The notes beneath the pieces were generated by a model. The model saw only the letters and a list, made by a program, of their open reading frames with translations. It had not been told where the DNA came from and did no database searches. Shown piece by piece: positions 35,906 to 45,041 of a stretch of DNA of 64,000 nucleotides (within the stretch, counting starts at the first letter, position 1; every line of letters starts with the position of its first letter). The translations under genes and the position numbers were made by a program. This DNA is from Candidatus Poribacteria bacterium (GTDB lineage Bacteria; Poribacteria; WGA-4E; WGA-3G), in the NCBI GenBank assembly GCA_958295945.1, contig OY282386.1, positions 2,741,864 to 2,805,863 on the forward strand, given 5' to 3'.

Positions 35906-36066
35906 ATGATTAACCCCGTTCTTAAATGGGCATTACAAATTTTACAAAATCCCGAAGAAATACCTACAAACGACTTGATATCCGATAAAATAAAAGAAGC
36001 ACTAAAACTTGCAGGTATTGAATATAATCAGATTCAAGTAAATTGTCAACCCCTTGAATCCATCTG
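35906..36066 (+). pseudogene. Start of a small unknown gene interrupted by the insertion sequence
   Basis: From ATG 35906 the frame reads MINPVLKWALQILQNPEEIP and a KIKEALKLAGIEYN helix, plausible protein sequence of unknown family. At 36067 it enters the terminal repeat of the insertion sequence; the frame's last 32 codons are element DNA. No clear continuation is seen beyond 37674. Whether it was ever expressed is uncertain. Confidence 0.35.
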
Positions 36067-36102
36067 GGTGTGTAAAGTTTTTGTCACTAAAACATCATGC
36101 GG

Positions 36103-37630
36103 CTATTGTGTCTGGATACCAGTATTTTCCCAAGTTTTGTTCTTTATCGGACATCTCAACTGAAGGATAGCATTAAGCCCTTCATCTGTCCATCTCATAG
36201 ATGCGCGTCTACACCTTTGTGCCACAACCTGTTGGCAGGGCACTCTCAATCACGCTACTGGTAATCTGATACCCTTTTTCTCTAAATGTTTTGGACTGCG
36301 GACGCTTGGCATGTTTTTGAAAATAGTCTGCTTCTCTTTCAAAGTTTTTTCTCTCTTCAGGATTTTCTGTCTCAAGCGCGCGGATGTGCGATACCACTTC
36401 AGGGATCCTCCCCTCAAAAAGAAGCGGTTCCACCTTTTGTGTCCACGCCTCTACCTTTTCAGTCGCAGGCTCTCCAAATGCATATTTTGCAGCAGCGTCC
36501 AGATGCGATTTTGCGTGCATATAATCCACAATCTCAACCGCATTCGGAAAGGACTCATCCGAGTTGTTCCATATCCATGGAGCACCATCACCGATAGACA
36601 CAACTTCTTGCTTCATAATATCTTCTTGATAGATACCGCTACGGGTCGCTAACGCATATAAATCCTTCCCAGATTGAGCGGCATTCTGACGATTGGCAGT
36701 CCAACGAGGACTTTCAGGACGCGCTCTGGAAGGACTATTCGGTCCCAGTTGTGGATAATCTCTATAAGGACAACTGACTTTTGTTTCCTTCCACCCCTCT
36801 GGTGAGTTCGTCCGACATCCATCTGTGCTCACATACCACCGCTCATTGGCACCAAGGGTTTGACATTCCACTCGTTCCAACACACGCAAATCTTTTGACC
36901 ATTCACGCACTTTCTTATGAACGGTCTTGTGGCTCACTATAACTCCCTGACGAGATAACTCCTCAGCGGCACTCCTAAAGTCAAAGTGCGCCGCAAAACG
37001 ACACATCATTTCCGCAACACGATGCGTGTATTTACCTTTCAACTGCTGCTTCGTATCCCACCAAGGTCTATGGTAGTGTTTCGCATCACAATGATACACC
37101 CAACGCCGCAACACGAATAACACCACAGAGAGTCGTCCTCTGTCGTTCTCTCGGACGCCACGAACGCCACGCTTTTTCACACTTTGGACACGACACCGGT
37201 TCCGTCTCTTTTGCCGAAGCTTGCTCGGACGCATGCAACTCTAACAACTTTTGTCCTAAGGCACAATGAAGATTAAGAAATAAATTGGGTAATTTGATTT
37301 CAAAGCCCAGCGCGCTTACAAAGCACCAAATCAACGGTATGAATACCTTTTGGCATTCCCCGCCTACGGGGTTTGAGGTGATTAAGATTACCCGTTTAAT
37401 AAATTAATCTTCATAGTGCCTTCTAAAATATGTTGTTCTGCTTCAGAAAACGACAGAGAAGAATCACTGCCAAGATCTCCAACTAAATCGTGCATCTCGT
37501 CCACTAAGTTCTGTGCTGCTTCCGGATTTTCTTTGACTTCACAACTTGATAATGATATACTAAACATTGGTATCCTCTCTGATAAAAAAGGTATTTTAAG
37601 AAGGATACCATTTTTCTTAATACCAAGCAA
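36103..37630 (-). pseudogene. ISKra4-family transposase, frameshifted and interrupted
   Basis: Read from 37630 down: an N-terminal part (EAEQHILEG), broken by the nested MITE, resumes as ALGQKLLELHASEQ and a zinc-finger-like CPKCEKAW, then shifts frame near 37104-37115 (GVIRV / RRWVYHC). The main part (36209-37234 frame) has STDGCRTNSPEGWKE, VSIGDGAPWIWN, DYMHAKSHLD and SVIESA. A second frameshift from an extra G in a run at 36238-36240 separates it from QQVVAQRCRRASMRWTDEGL, the family's usual end, closing at 36103. Three independent lesions, so it is dead. The family call rests on the IGDGAPWIW, H-SHL and RWT-EG motifs. Confidence 0.85.
37258..37422. mobile_element. 165-bp MITE nested in the transposase gene
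   Basis: Terminal inverted repeats AAGGCACAATGAAGATTAA and TTAATCTTCATAGTGCCTT; the arms continue imperfectly to GGGTAAT/ATTACCC. The interior has CAGCGCGCTTACAAAGCACC and the hairpin word ACCTTTTGGCATTCCCC. TAA on both outer sides may be a target duplication. The interior recurs at 51981-52088. Confidence 0.8.
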
Positions 37631-37945
37631 GATCTGTATTCAGTTCATTATAGTGACAAAAACTTTACACACCTTGAGATGTTTTCTGACTTGTAGAAAA
37701 ATCTGTACTGTGCTAATATATTAATGTATAAGTTGGTTGGTGCATATATCCAATTGTACTGATCAACAAATGATAGGTTATTGGACAATCGGGAATCCAA
37801 TATTTTATTACATTCTTAATTAATTAGGGTATCAGTGTTAATTTTGCACTTTTGCACAATTAGCAGTGAAGGGGTGTATCGGAATGCCCTACTGATTACT
37901 GTGAATCGGATTGCGTCAATCGCGATTTGCATGGTGTGATTATAT

Positions 37946-40900
37946 ATGAATATGTTAGAAGATATTATTCGGCTCTGCCATGAACGGCATGGGGAAAGAG
38001 AGTCGTTACGTCAACGTAAAACGGTGGTGACTCCTGCCTTGTTTAAACGTCCCCCGTTTCACATCAAGGTGCATTGTTCGCGTGCGAATGCCTTAACGCT
38101 TGATGCGCTTGAGAGTGCGGATATTTCCTTTATGCCGATAGGACATGCATCTGAAAATGATCAAGTGCCGCTGGATTGTGGGGGAGAACGGTTTTTAAAG
38201 CGTCAGCGAGGGAGAAGCTGGCGAATGAGACAGTGGAATGACTCTTGGGGTATTCAGATATATACCGGCATTCCATCTGGGCGGGATGGTGCGCATTGGC
38301 ACGACATAGAGTTTAAATATGATGCGATCTGTAGTGCGCCTGATGCTGTTTCTTCCTGTTTAGAAACGCTTCTGAACGCTCATGCTAATCCCTTGTTGAC
38401 GTTGACAAAATCAGGTGGACTTCGCTTCTCTTGTCGTGTTCAGGAATATTTACATTCCAATACTGATGAGGATCGATTTTTTATTTTTAAGGACCAACCA
38501 ACGGAAGATGCCCCTAACCGTCGTGTTGTCTACTTGGAAGTTCTTGGTGAGGAAGGTTATAGTCAATGGGATTTGCGGTATGAGATTCTGCTGGGTAATT
38601 TGTTGGAACCGCCTGTTATTTCCAAAGAAGTACTATTTGTCTCCATACATCAACTCCGTGAGGCATTTGACGAAATTGAGTTACGCCAAGCAGAGATTTC
38701 AGAAACTGAGGATGTGGTTCTGCCCTCTTTTGGTTCAACACATCTTGATCTTGCCAAAGCAGCGTTTTTGAAGCGCGGTTATTCTTATCTGCGGGTAGAT
38801 GATGGTTGTCATCATTGGAAACTTCATGATGAAAACGGTACTGTCAAGTACGTATCGTTATGGGAGGATCAGGGGATTGTATGGGTACGCGCAACAACAC
38901 TACATACAGATATACCTACGCGTGCTGTTGCGATAACAGATATATGGGACGATACAGGCATTTCACCCCCGAATCTTGTAAGCAAAAAAGTATTGTTAAT
39001 TCGTAAGGGTGATTTAAGTCCGTTGACAATAAAACGTCCAACACCAAAACTGTACAAACAGCAGACAGTCTCCAAGCACTATAAATCAATTCAGGAACAG
39101 ACATCGGTGTTGAAAGAGGTCTTGACACGCGATACGCGCATTCTTGCACTCATAACTACCGAAGATGGTATCTTCAGGAACACCGAAGCAGAAACACATT
39201 TGTTAAATAACCGTGCGACATTTTTGAATATAGCCAGTCGTGTATATGCGGATGCGGCAGCAGAACGATATGCGACAAAGAATCTGTCCTCCGTGGCGCG
39301 TTGGCGATCCATATTTTACCGTTGGGACCAGGTTAAAGATATACCGATAGAAGACCGCATGGCAAACCCCTTCCAACACGGTAATGTGTGTGAGGACACT
39401 GAACGAATCATGGCATTTATGAACAAGGGTGGTAATCCGAGGGAATCTATCTGTCCAAGTTGTCCCGTTTATACGGCATGCCAAGAACGGGGGTATTTAT
39501 CACAACCGCAAGCGATGAAAAGTGCCAACGCACAGATATCACCAGTTAGTAAACTGTTTTTTGAGCCGAGACATGCCCACTTGATACAACACATATTAGA
39601 AAATGTAGATGAAGAACGTATCTGTATCATTGATGAACATAGATCAAAGATTGCAGACCTGTTTTTTGAATGTGTATTAACCAAAGAAGTTTTAGAGCAA
39701 TGGATTGCCACCTGGAAGGGATATGCCTTGGGTAACTTTGCAGTTGCCATTATGAATGCCCTTGAAACGCAAGTGGTTCCCTCGAGAAATCCTATCAGAC
39801 AGGTTCGATCTGCCGTTGAAGCCTTCAAACAATACGCAGATCAGATAATTGAGCAGATGTGTTACATTAATGTACAGGGTCGAGTGGTGGCGCATAAAAC
39901 AGTTGATCCCGATACAGGATCAGAATTGTCCCGCTTGGCAATTGCCATAAAAAATATTGATGGTCAAAATGCCTCGACTGCGTACATTCCGTTGGATGCA
40001 GATGCAAAGGATAGACTGCACGCCATCGGGTTGCCTACTATATCCCCACAAGACTATACGACAAACGAGGATATTTCTATACCGATGCAGATGACGGAAG
40101 CGGTTAGAATAGGTGTACTTGATGTCCGGACTATAGAAAGCATCGCGTTATTTCCCACCGTCTGTTCGGATCCTGAGTGGACGTATTGGCATCAGTTGAC
40201 ACGTTTTTTTGAACATTACCCGCGCGATGCTGATGCCCCGATGCGGTGGAATGATAGATTTCTGAAGTTTTGGTTGCCACCGAGGCTTCATCCGGGCATC
40301 AAACGTCTGCTGATAATTTCACCATTCCTTACCGAGGGGCAACTTCGCCGTGCGTTCCCGTCCGAAGATATGGATGTTATTCGTGTTGAACCGACAACGT
40401 GGCTGCCTGACAACAGAGTCTTTCAAATCCGTTCAAGTAGCAGAACTCTCAATGAAATAATAAACAACAATAGTCATACAAACAGAGTGGAGTTGTCTAA
40501 AATAGGAGAACGTTATATTCGGGGTATCCGTGCAGAAATTGAAAGAGACCTCAGTATAAGACATGCGATTTTTGCAAATTACCAAACTGTCGATAAATTA
40601 TTGGATATGACAGAAATGCCAAATGTCCATTTTATCCGGAGTTTCAAATCATTGTTCTATAACGATATAGATATTGATTCAGTCCAGGTGTTTTGGATAG
40701 TCGGTACACCGAAATGGAGACAAGGCGCCATTTGGCAACAAGCTCAAATGTTGTTCGGGAACGACGTTAAACCGCTTGAATATGGTGAAGATATGTGGGT
40801 GGATGACAGTGAAGATGAACGGATACAAGAGGTCTATCATCAAAATATCTCAGGCTTACTGACACTGATTGTTGGACGCGTAGGTATGAACAGATGCAGT

Positions 40901-41362
40901 GGTAAGACGGTGGTATTGTTGAATAGCTTTGACCTACCGGACATAACTGATAGACCGGAAACGTTGCTTTTTGACTGGGAAGATTTTGAGATTGCAGGTG
41001 GATTAGATAAACTTGAGGAGACGATTCGGATACGCGAACGTTTTGAAGCAGAACGTGAAAATCTCAATGCAGACACCCCGCGAAAAGAGGTGGAACGCGT
41101 TTTAGGATGTTCTACAAGGCAAGCGAATCGTGTGTTGAATAAACTGCGTGGCGGCAACATCCCACGGGTCAGTTTCAGAGAACAGATTCTGTTTTTGTTA
41201 TCTTCTGGACCCGAGAAAACAACAGCATCGTTGGTTGCTGCAATTGACAGCAGTCCTCAAGCGATAGGCAATGAGTTGAAACGTCTTTTGGATGCGGGGG
41301 AAATTGTTCGCGTGCGGCGCGGGGTTTATACCCTTCCACCAGATAATCACCAGGCCCGGTAG
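37946..41362 (+). CDS. Large protein of unknown function with Cys quartet and C-terminal winged helices
   Basis: 1138 residues; I do not recognise it. Visible are a TKSGGLRFSC segment (Thr154 on) reminiscent of the 'SGG' substrate loop in some primase-polymerases; four Cys as C482-x20-C503-x2-C506-x5-C512, a spacing like the [4Fe-4S] site of AddB/Cas4-type proteins and some helicases; a hydrophobic strand ending IIDEH (Asp563-His565) like a DExH box; and two winged-helix-like units at about 1040-1130 (ERVLGCSTRQANRVLNKL and AIGNELKRLLDAGEIVRVRR). No convincing Walker A is present. It stands alone next to the IS and the CRISPR locus. A DNA or RNA-processing role is a guess. Confidence 0.75.
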   Translation: MNMLEDIIRLCHERHGERESLRQRKTVVTPALFKRPPFHIKVHCSRANALTLDALESADISFMPIGHASENDQVPLDCGGERFLKRQRGRSWRMRQWNDSWGIQIYTGIPSGRDGAHWHDIEFKYDAICSAPDAVSSCLETLLNAHANPLLTLTKSGGLRFSCRVQEYLHSNTDEDRFFIFKDQPTEDAPNRRVVYLEVLGEEGYSQWDLRYEILLGNLLEPPVISKEVLFVSIHQLREAFDEIELRQAEISETEDVVLPSFGSTHLDLAKAAFLKRGYSYLRVDDGCHHWKLHDENGTVKYVSLWEDQGIVWVRATTLHTDIPTRAVAITDIWDDTGISPPNLVSKKVLLIRKGDLSPLTIKRPTPKLYKQQTVSKHYKSIQEQTSVLKEVLTRDTRILALITTEDGIFRNTEAETHLLNNRATFLNIASRVYADAAAERYATKNLSSVARWRSIFYRWDQVKDIPIEDRMANPFQHGNVCEDTERIMAFMNKGGNPRESICPSCPVYTACQERGYLSQPQAMKSANAQISPVSKLFFEPRHAHLIQHILENVDEERICIIDEHRSKIADLFFECVLTKEVLEQWIATWKGYALGNFAVAIMNALETQVVPSRNPIRQVRSAVEAFKQYADQIIEQMCYINVQGRVVAHKTVDPDTGSELSRLAIAIKNIDGQNASTAYIPLDADAKDRLHAIGLPTISPQDYTTNEDISIPMQMTEAVRIGVLDVRTIESIALFPTVCSDPEWTYWHQLTRFFEHYPRDADAPMRWNDRFLKFWLPPRLHPGIKRLLIISPFLTEGQLRRAFPSEDMDVIRVEPTTWLPDNRVFQIRSSSRTLNEIINNNSHTNRVELSKIGERYIRGIRAEIERDLSIRHAIFANYQTVDKLLDMTEMPNVHFIRSFKSLFYNDIDIDSVQVFWIVGTPKWRQGAIWQQAQMLFGNDVKPLEYGEDMWVDDSEDERIQEVYHQNISGLLTLIVGRVGMNRCSGKTVVLLNSFDLPDITDRPETLLFDWEDFEIAGGLDKLEETIRIRERFEAERENLNADTPRKEVERVLGCSTRQANRVLNKLRGGNIPRVSFREQILFLLSSGPEKTTASLVAAIDSSPQAIGNELKRLLDAGEIVRVRRGVYTLPPDNHQAR

Positions 41363-41440
41363 GTTCGGTTTCCTAACCGAACTGGATTCACCCCCGTGTC
41401 GGTAGGTTCGGTTAGGAAACTGCACTTACAGGTTGGGAAA
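41357..41440. repeat. Palindromic repeats, family B
   Basis: CGGTAGGTTCGGTTTCCTAA plus CCGAAC, then a second inverted half GGTAGGTTCGGTTAGGAAAC. It fills the gap between two convergent genes and overlaps the last codons of the upstream one. Confidence 0.75.
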
Positions 41441-41459
41441 CACTGGATAATATATAGAA

Positions 41460-43964
41460 TTACCTAATCACAGCCAAACGGTGGATACTTTCAACCTTCT
41501 TATCATCGTGAACAGCACGTATTTTGTAGAAATAAACACCATTTGCAAGCGGTCTACCATCAGCGTCTTGTGCGTTCCATGTGGTTTCGTTGTATCCCTC
41601 TTTCGCGGCAACATCTTTTAACGTTTGAATACGTCTTCCTGCAGAGGTATAAATCGTAATTTGCACCGCATCCGCATCAAGCGTCAAGATGTAAGTAAAT
41701 GTGGTTTTACGTTTGAGAGGATTAGGATAGTTATGCACATCGGAGATACGGAATTCGGTTTCCTCTGGTGTCCAAGTTTCGTCATGCTTTTGTAGCGAGC
41801 GATAGTCAAATCGGGAAAGCCAAGCTGCCTCGTCTATTAATGTATTCGTCAGTTCGACCTCATTCGTCTGATGTGAATACCCGAAAAGTGGTCCAAATTC
41901 GTGAAATTCCTTCATCAACGGTTGCATTGCTTTTGAGAACTCAGTTGCACTTGTGAGTTTTGCATTGATAGCACTCCCTGTGTTTCTTTCATAACCGAGT
42001 GCGATTGCTTCCACCAGTTTTTCTCTGCTTTGAAAGAGCAACATCCATAGCTGCATCAGATGCACGGCATCGGTTAGGTCTTGTGATGCTTCGGGGTCTA
42101 TCGGTTGAGCGAGTTCGCGTGCCTGCCACATTTCGTTTGCTGCGCGTAGTTGTGGTGGTAGAAGTGCTGTGAATCGGTTGACTGATGTTTGTGCTATCTT
42201 TAGTTCTGGTATTAACAAGGTGTTCTCAACTGCTTTGCTACCGATTAGGTTCCAAAACCGTGTTGCTAACCCGGCAGATCCAGTGCCGTAACTCCCACCG
42301 ATGGATATGGAACTTGCATAATCGGAGAAATAACTGGCTAAGGTGAAACCGTTGATGCGTAACGCACTGACGATTAACTCAACCGCCTGTTTGTCTCTGT
42401 AATTTGCCATCAATTCATTACGTATTAATTGTAGGTGGTCTATTTTAATATCCCAATTTATGCGAGCACTCACGAGTCGGTCAAGGTAACCTAAACCTTC
42501 TGATGCCCCTTGGACAGTGAATCCGCTTAATCCGATTGCTTCAGGAGAGTTTGCAAGTTGACGGACACCTTGTACAAAGATATCGCTTTCAATCATCCAA
42601 AACGGCATCACCTCTTCAACGTCATGTGAGAGAACAATAAATCGGTGTCCCATCTCTCCAAGAGCGTTCATCTGTGCAAAAGAGATATTTGGATCGACGA
42701 CTGGTTCACCGTCTGCACCCCATTTTTGTGAGAAGATAGTGCCTTTTGGCAATTGACGTGCATAAGTGCCATCTGGATCTTGCAGCCAACTTCTGTTATA
42801 TCCCGATAGATAGAATTTGAAATCGGGTCTTACGTCTTGTGCAGCCTTGATAATAGTGAAGTAGACATCCCAGAGTTTTGCTTGTCCTTGCGGAGATCGG
42901 TCACCGCAATCGGGACAGTTGCATGCCCGCGTTTCATGCCCCCAAGAACGTAGATGGAATCCAGCAAGTGCAGGATATGTTTTGACTATTTCCTGTGTTA
43001 ATTGACGTGCAAGTGTGTGGAATTCAGGATTTGTCCAACAGAAAGGTCTATAGGATACTTCGTTTCTTGATGCCCCATACAACACTTCTGGACCCAATAG
43101 GTCTGGTCGTGCTTTTATGAGTGCCTCAGTCGGTTCGCCTGTCAGATACATAAATAGATATGCGTCAATGCCGCGTTTATTTAGTGCGGAGAATCGGCTT
43201 TGCAGTATTTCAATTCTTTTCAAGCGTTGTGTGCGGGGTTCATCTTGGAAAGAAGAGAATGCAGGTGTGTCTACATATTTGAAAGCAGTTCCGAAACCAT
43301 CTTCAATGCCTGTGCCTGTCCATATACCTTCACCCCCACTCATATTGACGCGTTGCCTTGCAAGCCAATCGGGGTCGTCTATTTCAAGGACAGCACGGAC
43401 CGGGTAAAATGGACGTGAAGTTTCGTCAAGTGAGGGTATTCGTAACGTTGGTGTTCGTTCTACCGCAATATTGGGATGGACAGGATTGAGACCTGTCAAT
43501 GCGGTAATGCATGCTTCGATGAAGCCGTAAGTCCCATAGATTACACCGCGTGGTGTGTGTGCACTTATAATAATGATGATTTCAGAACCGAGATCAGCAG
43601 ATTTTATCTGGTACCCTTCATTGCCAATATTTTCGGGTAAATCTAATCCAACCTCCGTTTGTAGTGAACGGATTGTAGGGTTGGAAGTAAACGTGCCTAA
43701 TATGATAACTGTACGGGTTGTGGTCGATTGCTGGTTGGTAAGTAGTTGAAGTTTCGCACTTGTCCATTTCTCAATGAATGTCTGGATTTCTTCTGCGGCA
43801 AATTGTTCTTGGATTGACGCGTTTGCACCGATTTGAATAGTCGCTCGAGGCACACCTGACACAACGATTGGAATATCTGCTGCATGTGCTTGCATCACTG
43901 AAATATAGAAACAGAAGACTGTTATCAGTATAGTAGATTTTGAAATCACTTGAACACTCTGCAT
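41460..43964 (-). CDS. Secreted glycoside-hydrolase-like protein with C-terminal FlgD/sorting-type domain
   Basis: 834 residues. Signal peptide to about residue 28 (VMQAHAAD). An N-terminal domain (IPIVVSGVP, FAAEEIQTFIEKWTSA, EGYQIKSADLG, TPRGVIYGTYGFIEA) resembles the non-catalytic domain of alpha-glucuronidase and GH20-type enzymes. Then comes a barrel-like part (YPVRAVLEIDD, GFHLRSWGHETRACNCPDCG) that suggests a family related to GH67/GH115, with no firm catalytic residues assigned. The last 90 residues (NYPNPLKRKTTF, IYTSAGRRIQTL, GRPLANGVYFYKI) are a FlgD-like or type-IX-sorting-like Ig domain. It probably acts on external polysaccharide. Confidence 0.78.
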   Translation of the reverse strand: MQSVQVISKSTILITVFCFYISVMQAHAADIPIVVSGVPRATIQIGANASIQEQFAAEEIQTFIEKWTSAKLQLLTNQQSTTTRTVIILGTFTSNPTIRSLQTEVGLDLPENIGNEGYQIKSADLGSEIIIIISAHTPRGVIYGTYGFIEACITALTGLNPVHPNIAVERTPTLRIPSLDETSRPFYPVRAVLEIDDPDWLARQRVNMSGGEGIWTGTGIEDGFGTAFKYVDTPAFSSFQDEPRTQRLKRIEILQSRFSALNKRGIDAYLFMYLTGEPTEALIKARPDLLGPEVLYGASRNEVSYRPFCWTNPEFHTLARQLTQEIVKTYPALAGFHLRSWGHETRACNCPDCGDRSPQGQAKLWDVYFTIIKAAQDVRPDFKFYLSGYNRSWLQDPDGTYARQLPKGTIFSQKWGADGEPVVDPNISFAQMNALGEMGHRFIVLSHDVEEVMPFWMIESDIFVQGVRQLANSPEAIGLSGFTVQGASEGLGYLDRLVSARINWDIKIDHLQLIRNELMANYRDKQAVELIVSALRINGFTLASYFSDYASSISIGGSYGTGSAGLATRFWNLIGSKAVENTLLIPELKIAQTSVNRFTALLPPQLRAANEMWQARELAQPIDPEASQDLTDAVHLMQLWMLLFQSREKLVEAIALGYERNTGSAINAKLTSATEFSKAMQPLMKEFHEFGPLFGYSHQTNEVELTNTLIDEAAWLSRFDYRSLQKHDETWTPEETEFRISDVHNYPNPLKRKTTFTYILTLDADAVQITIYTSAGRRIQTLKDVAAKEGYNETTWNAQDADGRPLANGVYFYKIRAVHDDKKVESIHRLAVIR

Positions 43965-43994
43965 CAGCGAGGTTAGGAAACCTCTCGCCTACCG
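43941..43994. repeat. Repeat with family B palindrome, copy 1
   Basis: GAAATCACTTGAACACTCTG then GCGAGGTTAGGAAACCTC. It closely matches 56876-56922, upstream of the second larA gene. Here it lies at the 5' end of the glycosidase-like gene and overlaps its first codons. Confidence 0.7.
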
Positions 43995-44072
43995 TGGGTC
44001 AAAAGTGTCAACTTATATTTATAATTCACTATATAAGTACTTTTGCATATCCAAGGTTGTCTGGTAGAATTA

Positions 44073-44843
44073 TCAGTGTGCATGGTCATGCTCTAAACCC
44101 GGAATGAAATAAAATGCACATAGCGTTATAATCAATCCAATAACGAATGCTATTTTGGTTGTCCTACTCATCTTTTCTTCTGAAGCCACACAACCACCCT
44201 TCATACCATCCATCACAACGTGCAATAATGTCCCCACAGCGAATGCGAATAGATAATCAACGAACTCTTCAAAGACTCCATCCAGTAACTGTTTTCCCAT
44301 AAATGCTCCGATAAATGGGGCGATTATAAACGGAGCAAGCCATATTGCTGTGTATCCAACTCCATAAACTCGGTGTAAGGCTGTTGTAATAACTGTAGCG
44401 ACTGGCAATCGGTGAAGTAGAACTCCGAGTGCAAGTGCGATACCCAATGTTCCTTTTCCTGCGGCACTACTGAGATTGAATCCATCAGCGATTGAGTGGA
44501 TGGATAAACCGATCAGTGTGATGTTGACTCCCCAGATATTTTGCTTGTGTGTATCTACATTCGTATTTATCTGTTTGCGTATCCGATGTGTAAGATACTC
44601 TAACAACCATATAAAAAGAAAACCACCACCTATCATAATAATTTGAAATAAAGATGTTATAGAGTCTTCATCTAAGTAAGTTCGTAACCAACGGTACATC
44701 AATGTTAGCACAAAACCGAGGACAGCACCGGCAGTAAAACCGAATATAATACGAAATTCGACTTGTTTGTCCTGAAAAATGATTGCAATTCCAGCACCGA
44801 ACACCACTGTTACCAATGCAATCACTAAATATAATATTAGCAT
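44073..44843 (-). CDS. ZIP-family metal transporter
   Basis: 256 residues, about eight membrane helices. The metal-binding helices show LSIHSIADGFNLSSA and LGVLLHRLPVATVITTAL, the H-x3-DG/N and H-x-hydrophobic signature of ZIP (zinc/iron permease) proteins. A VMDGMKGGC segment and a His-rich tail (EHDHAH) follow. It would import Zn2+ or another divalent cation into the cytoplasm. It is monocistronic, between the glycosidase-like gene and the divergent TonB receptor gene. Confidence 0.88.
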   Translation of the reverse strand: MLILYLVIALVTVVFGAGIAIIFQDKQVEFRIIFGFTAGAVLGFVLTLMYRWLRTYLDEDSITSLFQIIMIGGGFLFIWLLEYLTHRIRKQINTNVDTHKQNIWGVNITLIGLSIHSIADGFNLSSAAGKGTLGIALALGVLLHRLPVATVITTALHRVYGVGYTAIWLAPFIIAPFIGAFMGKQLLDGVFEEFVDYLFAFAVGTLLHVVMDGMKGGCVASEEKMSRTTKIAFVIGLIITLCAFYFIPGLEHDHAH

Positions 44844-45041
44844 AAAATTACTATAACAATAATTTCTTTTGAATTCAAGTGAATATTGTATTATAATATA
44901 TTAATGTAGACATTATCGTGTCCTTTGCATATTGGTCTTTCGTAAAACCTTTCTTATCAATATTGAGTCTTAACCTGAAGTATTATCCATTTTTCAACAG
45001 ATAAGTACTTCAAAACAAGAACACTTAAGGAGTTTAAATTT

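Larger units (their letters stand above)
36067..37673. mobile_element. Decayed ISKra4-like insertion sequence
   Basis: 23-bp terminal inverted repeats match exactly: GGTGTGTAAAGTTTTTGTCA (36067 on) and its complement ending at 37673. Total 1607 bp, of which about 165 bp is a nested MITE. It carries one transposase gene on the minus strand, inactivated. I saw no convincing target duplication at the ends. A solo end of the same element is at 6601-6623. Confidence 0.88.

Noticed and set aside
35562-35909. 115-codon plus-strand frame after the cas6 fragment
   Set aside because: It is antisense to the duplicated WD40 upstream region and runs into a palindromic repeat.
33921-36066. Functional CRISPR array
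   Set aside because: Only two diverged single units about 1 kb apart; no regular repeat-spacer ladder anywhere in the window.
36286-36652. Plus-strand frames in the insertion sequence
   Set aside because: Antisense of the transposase; no start signals.
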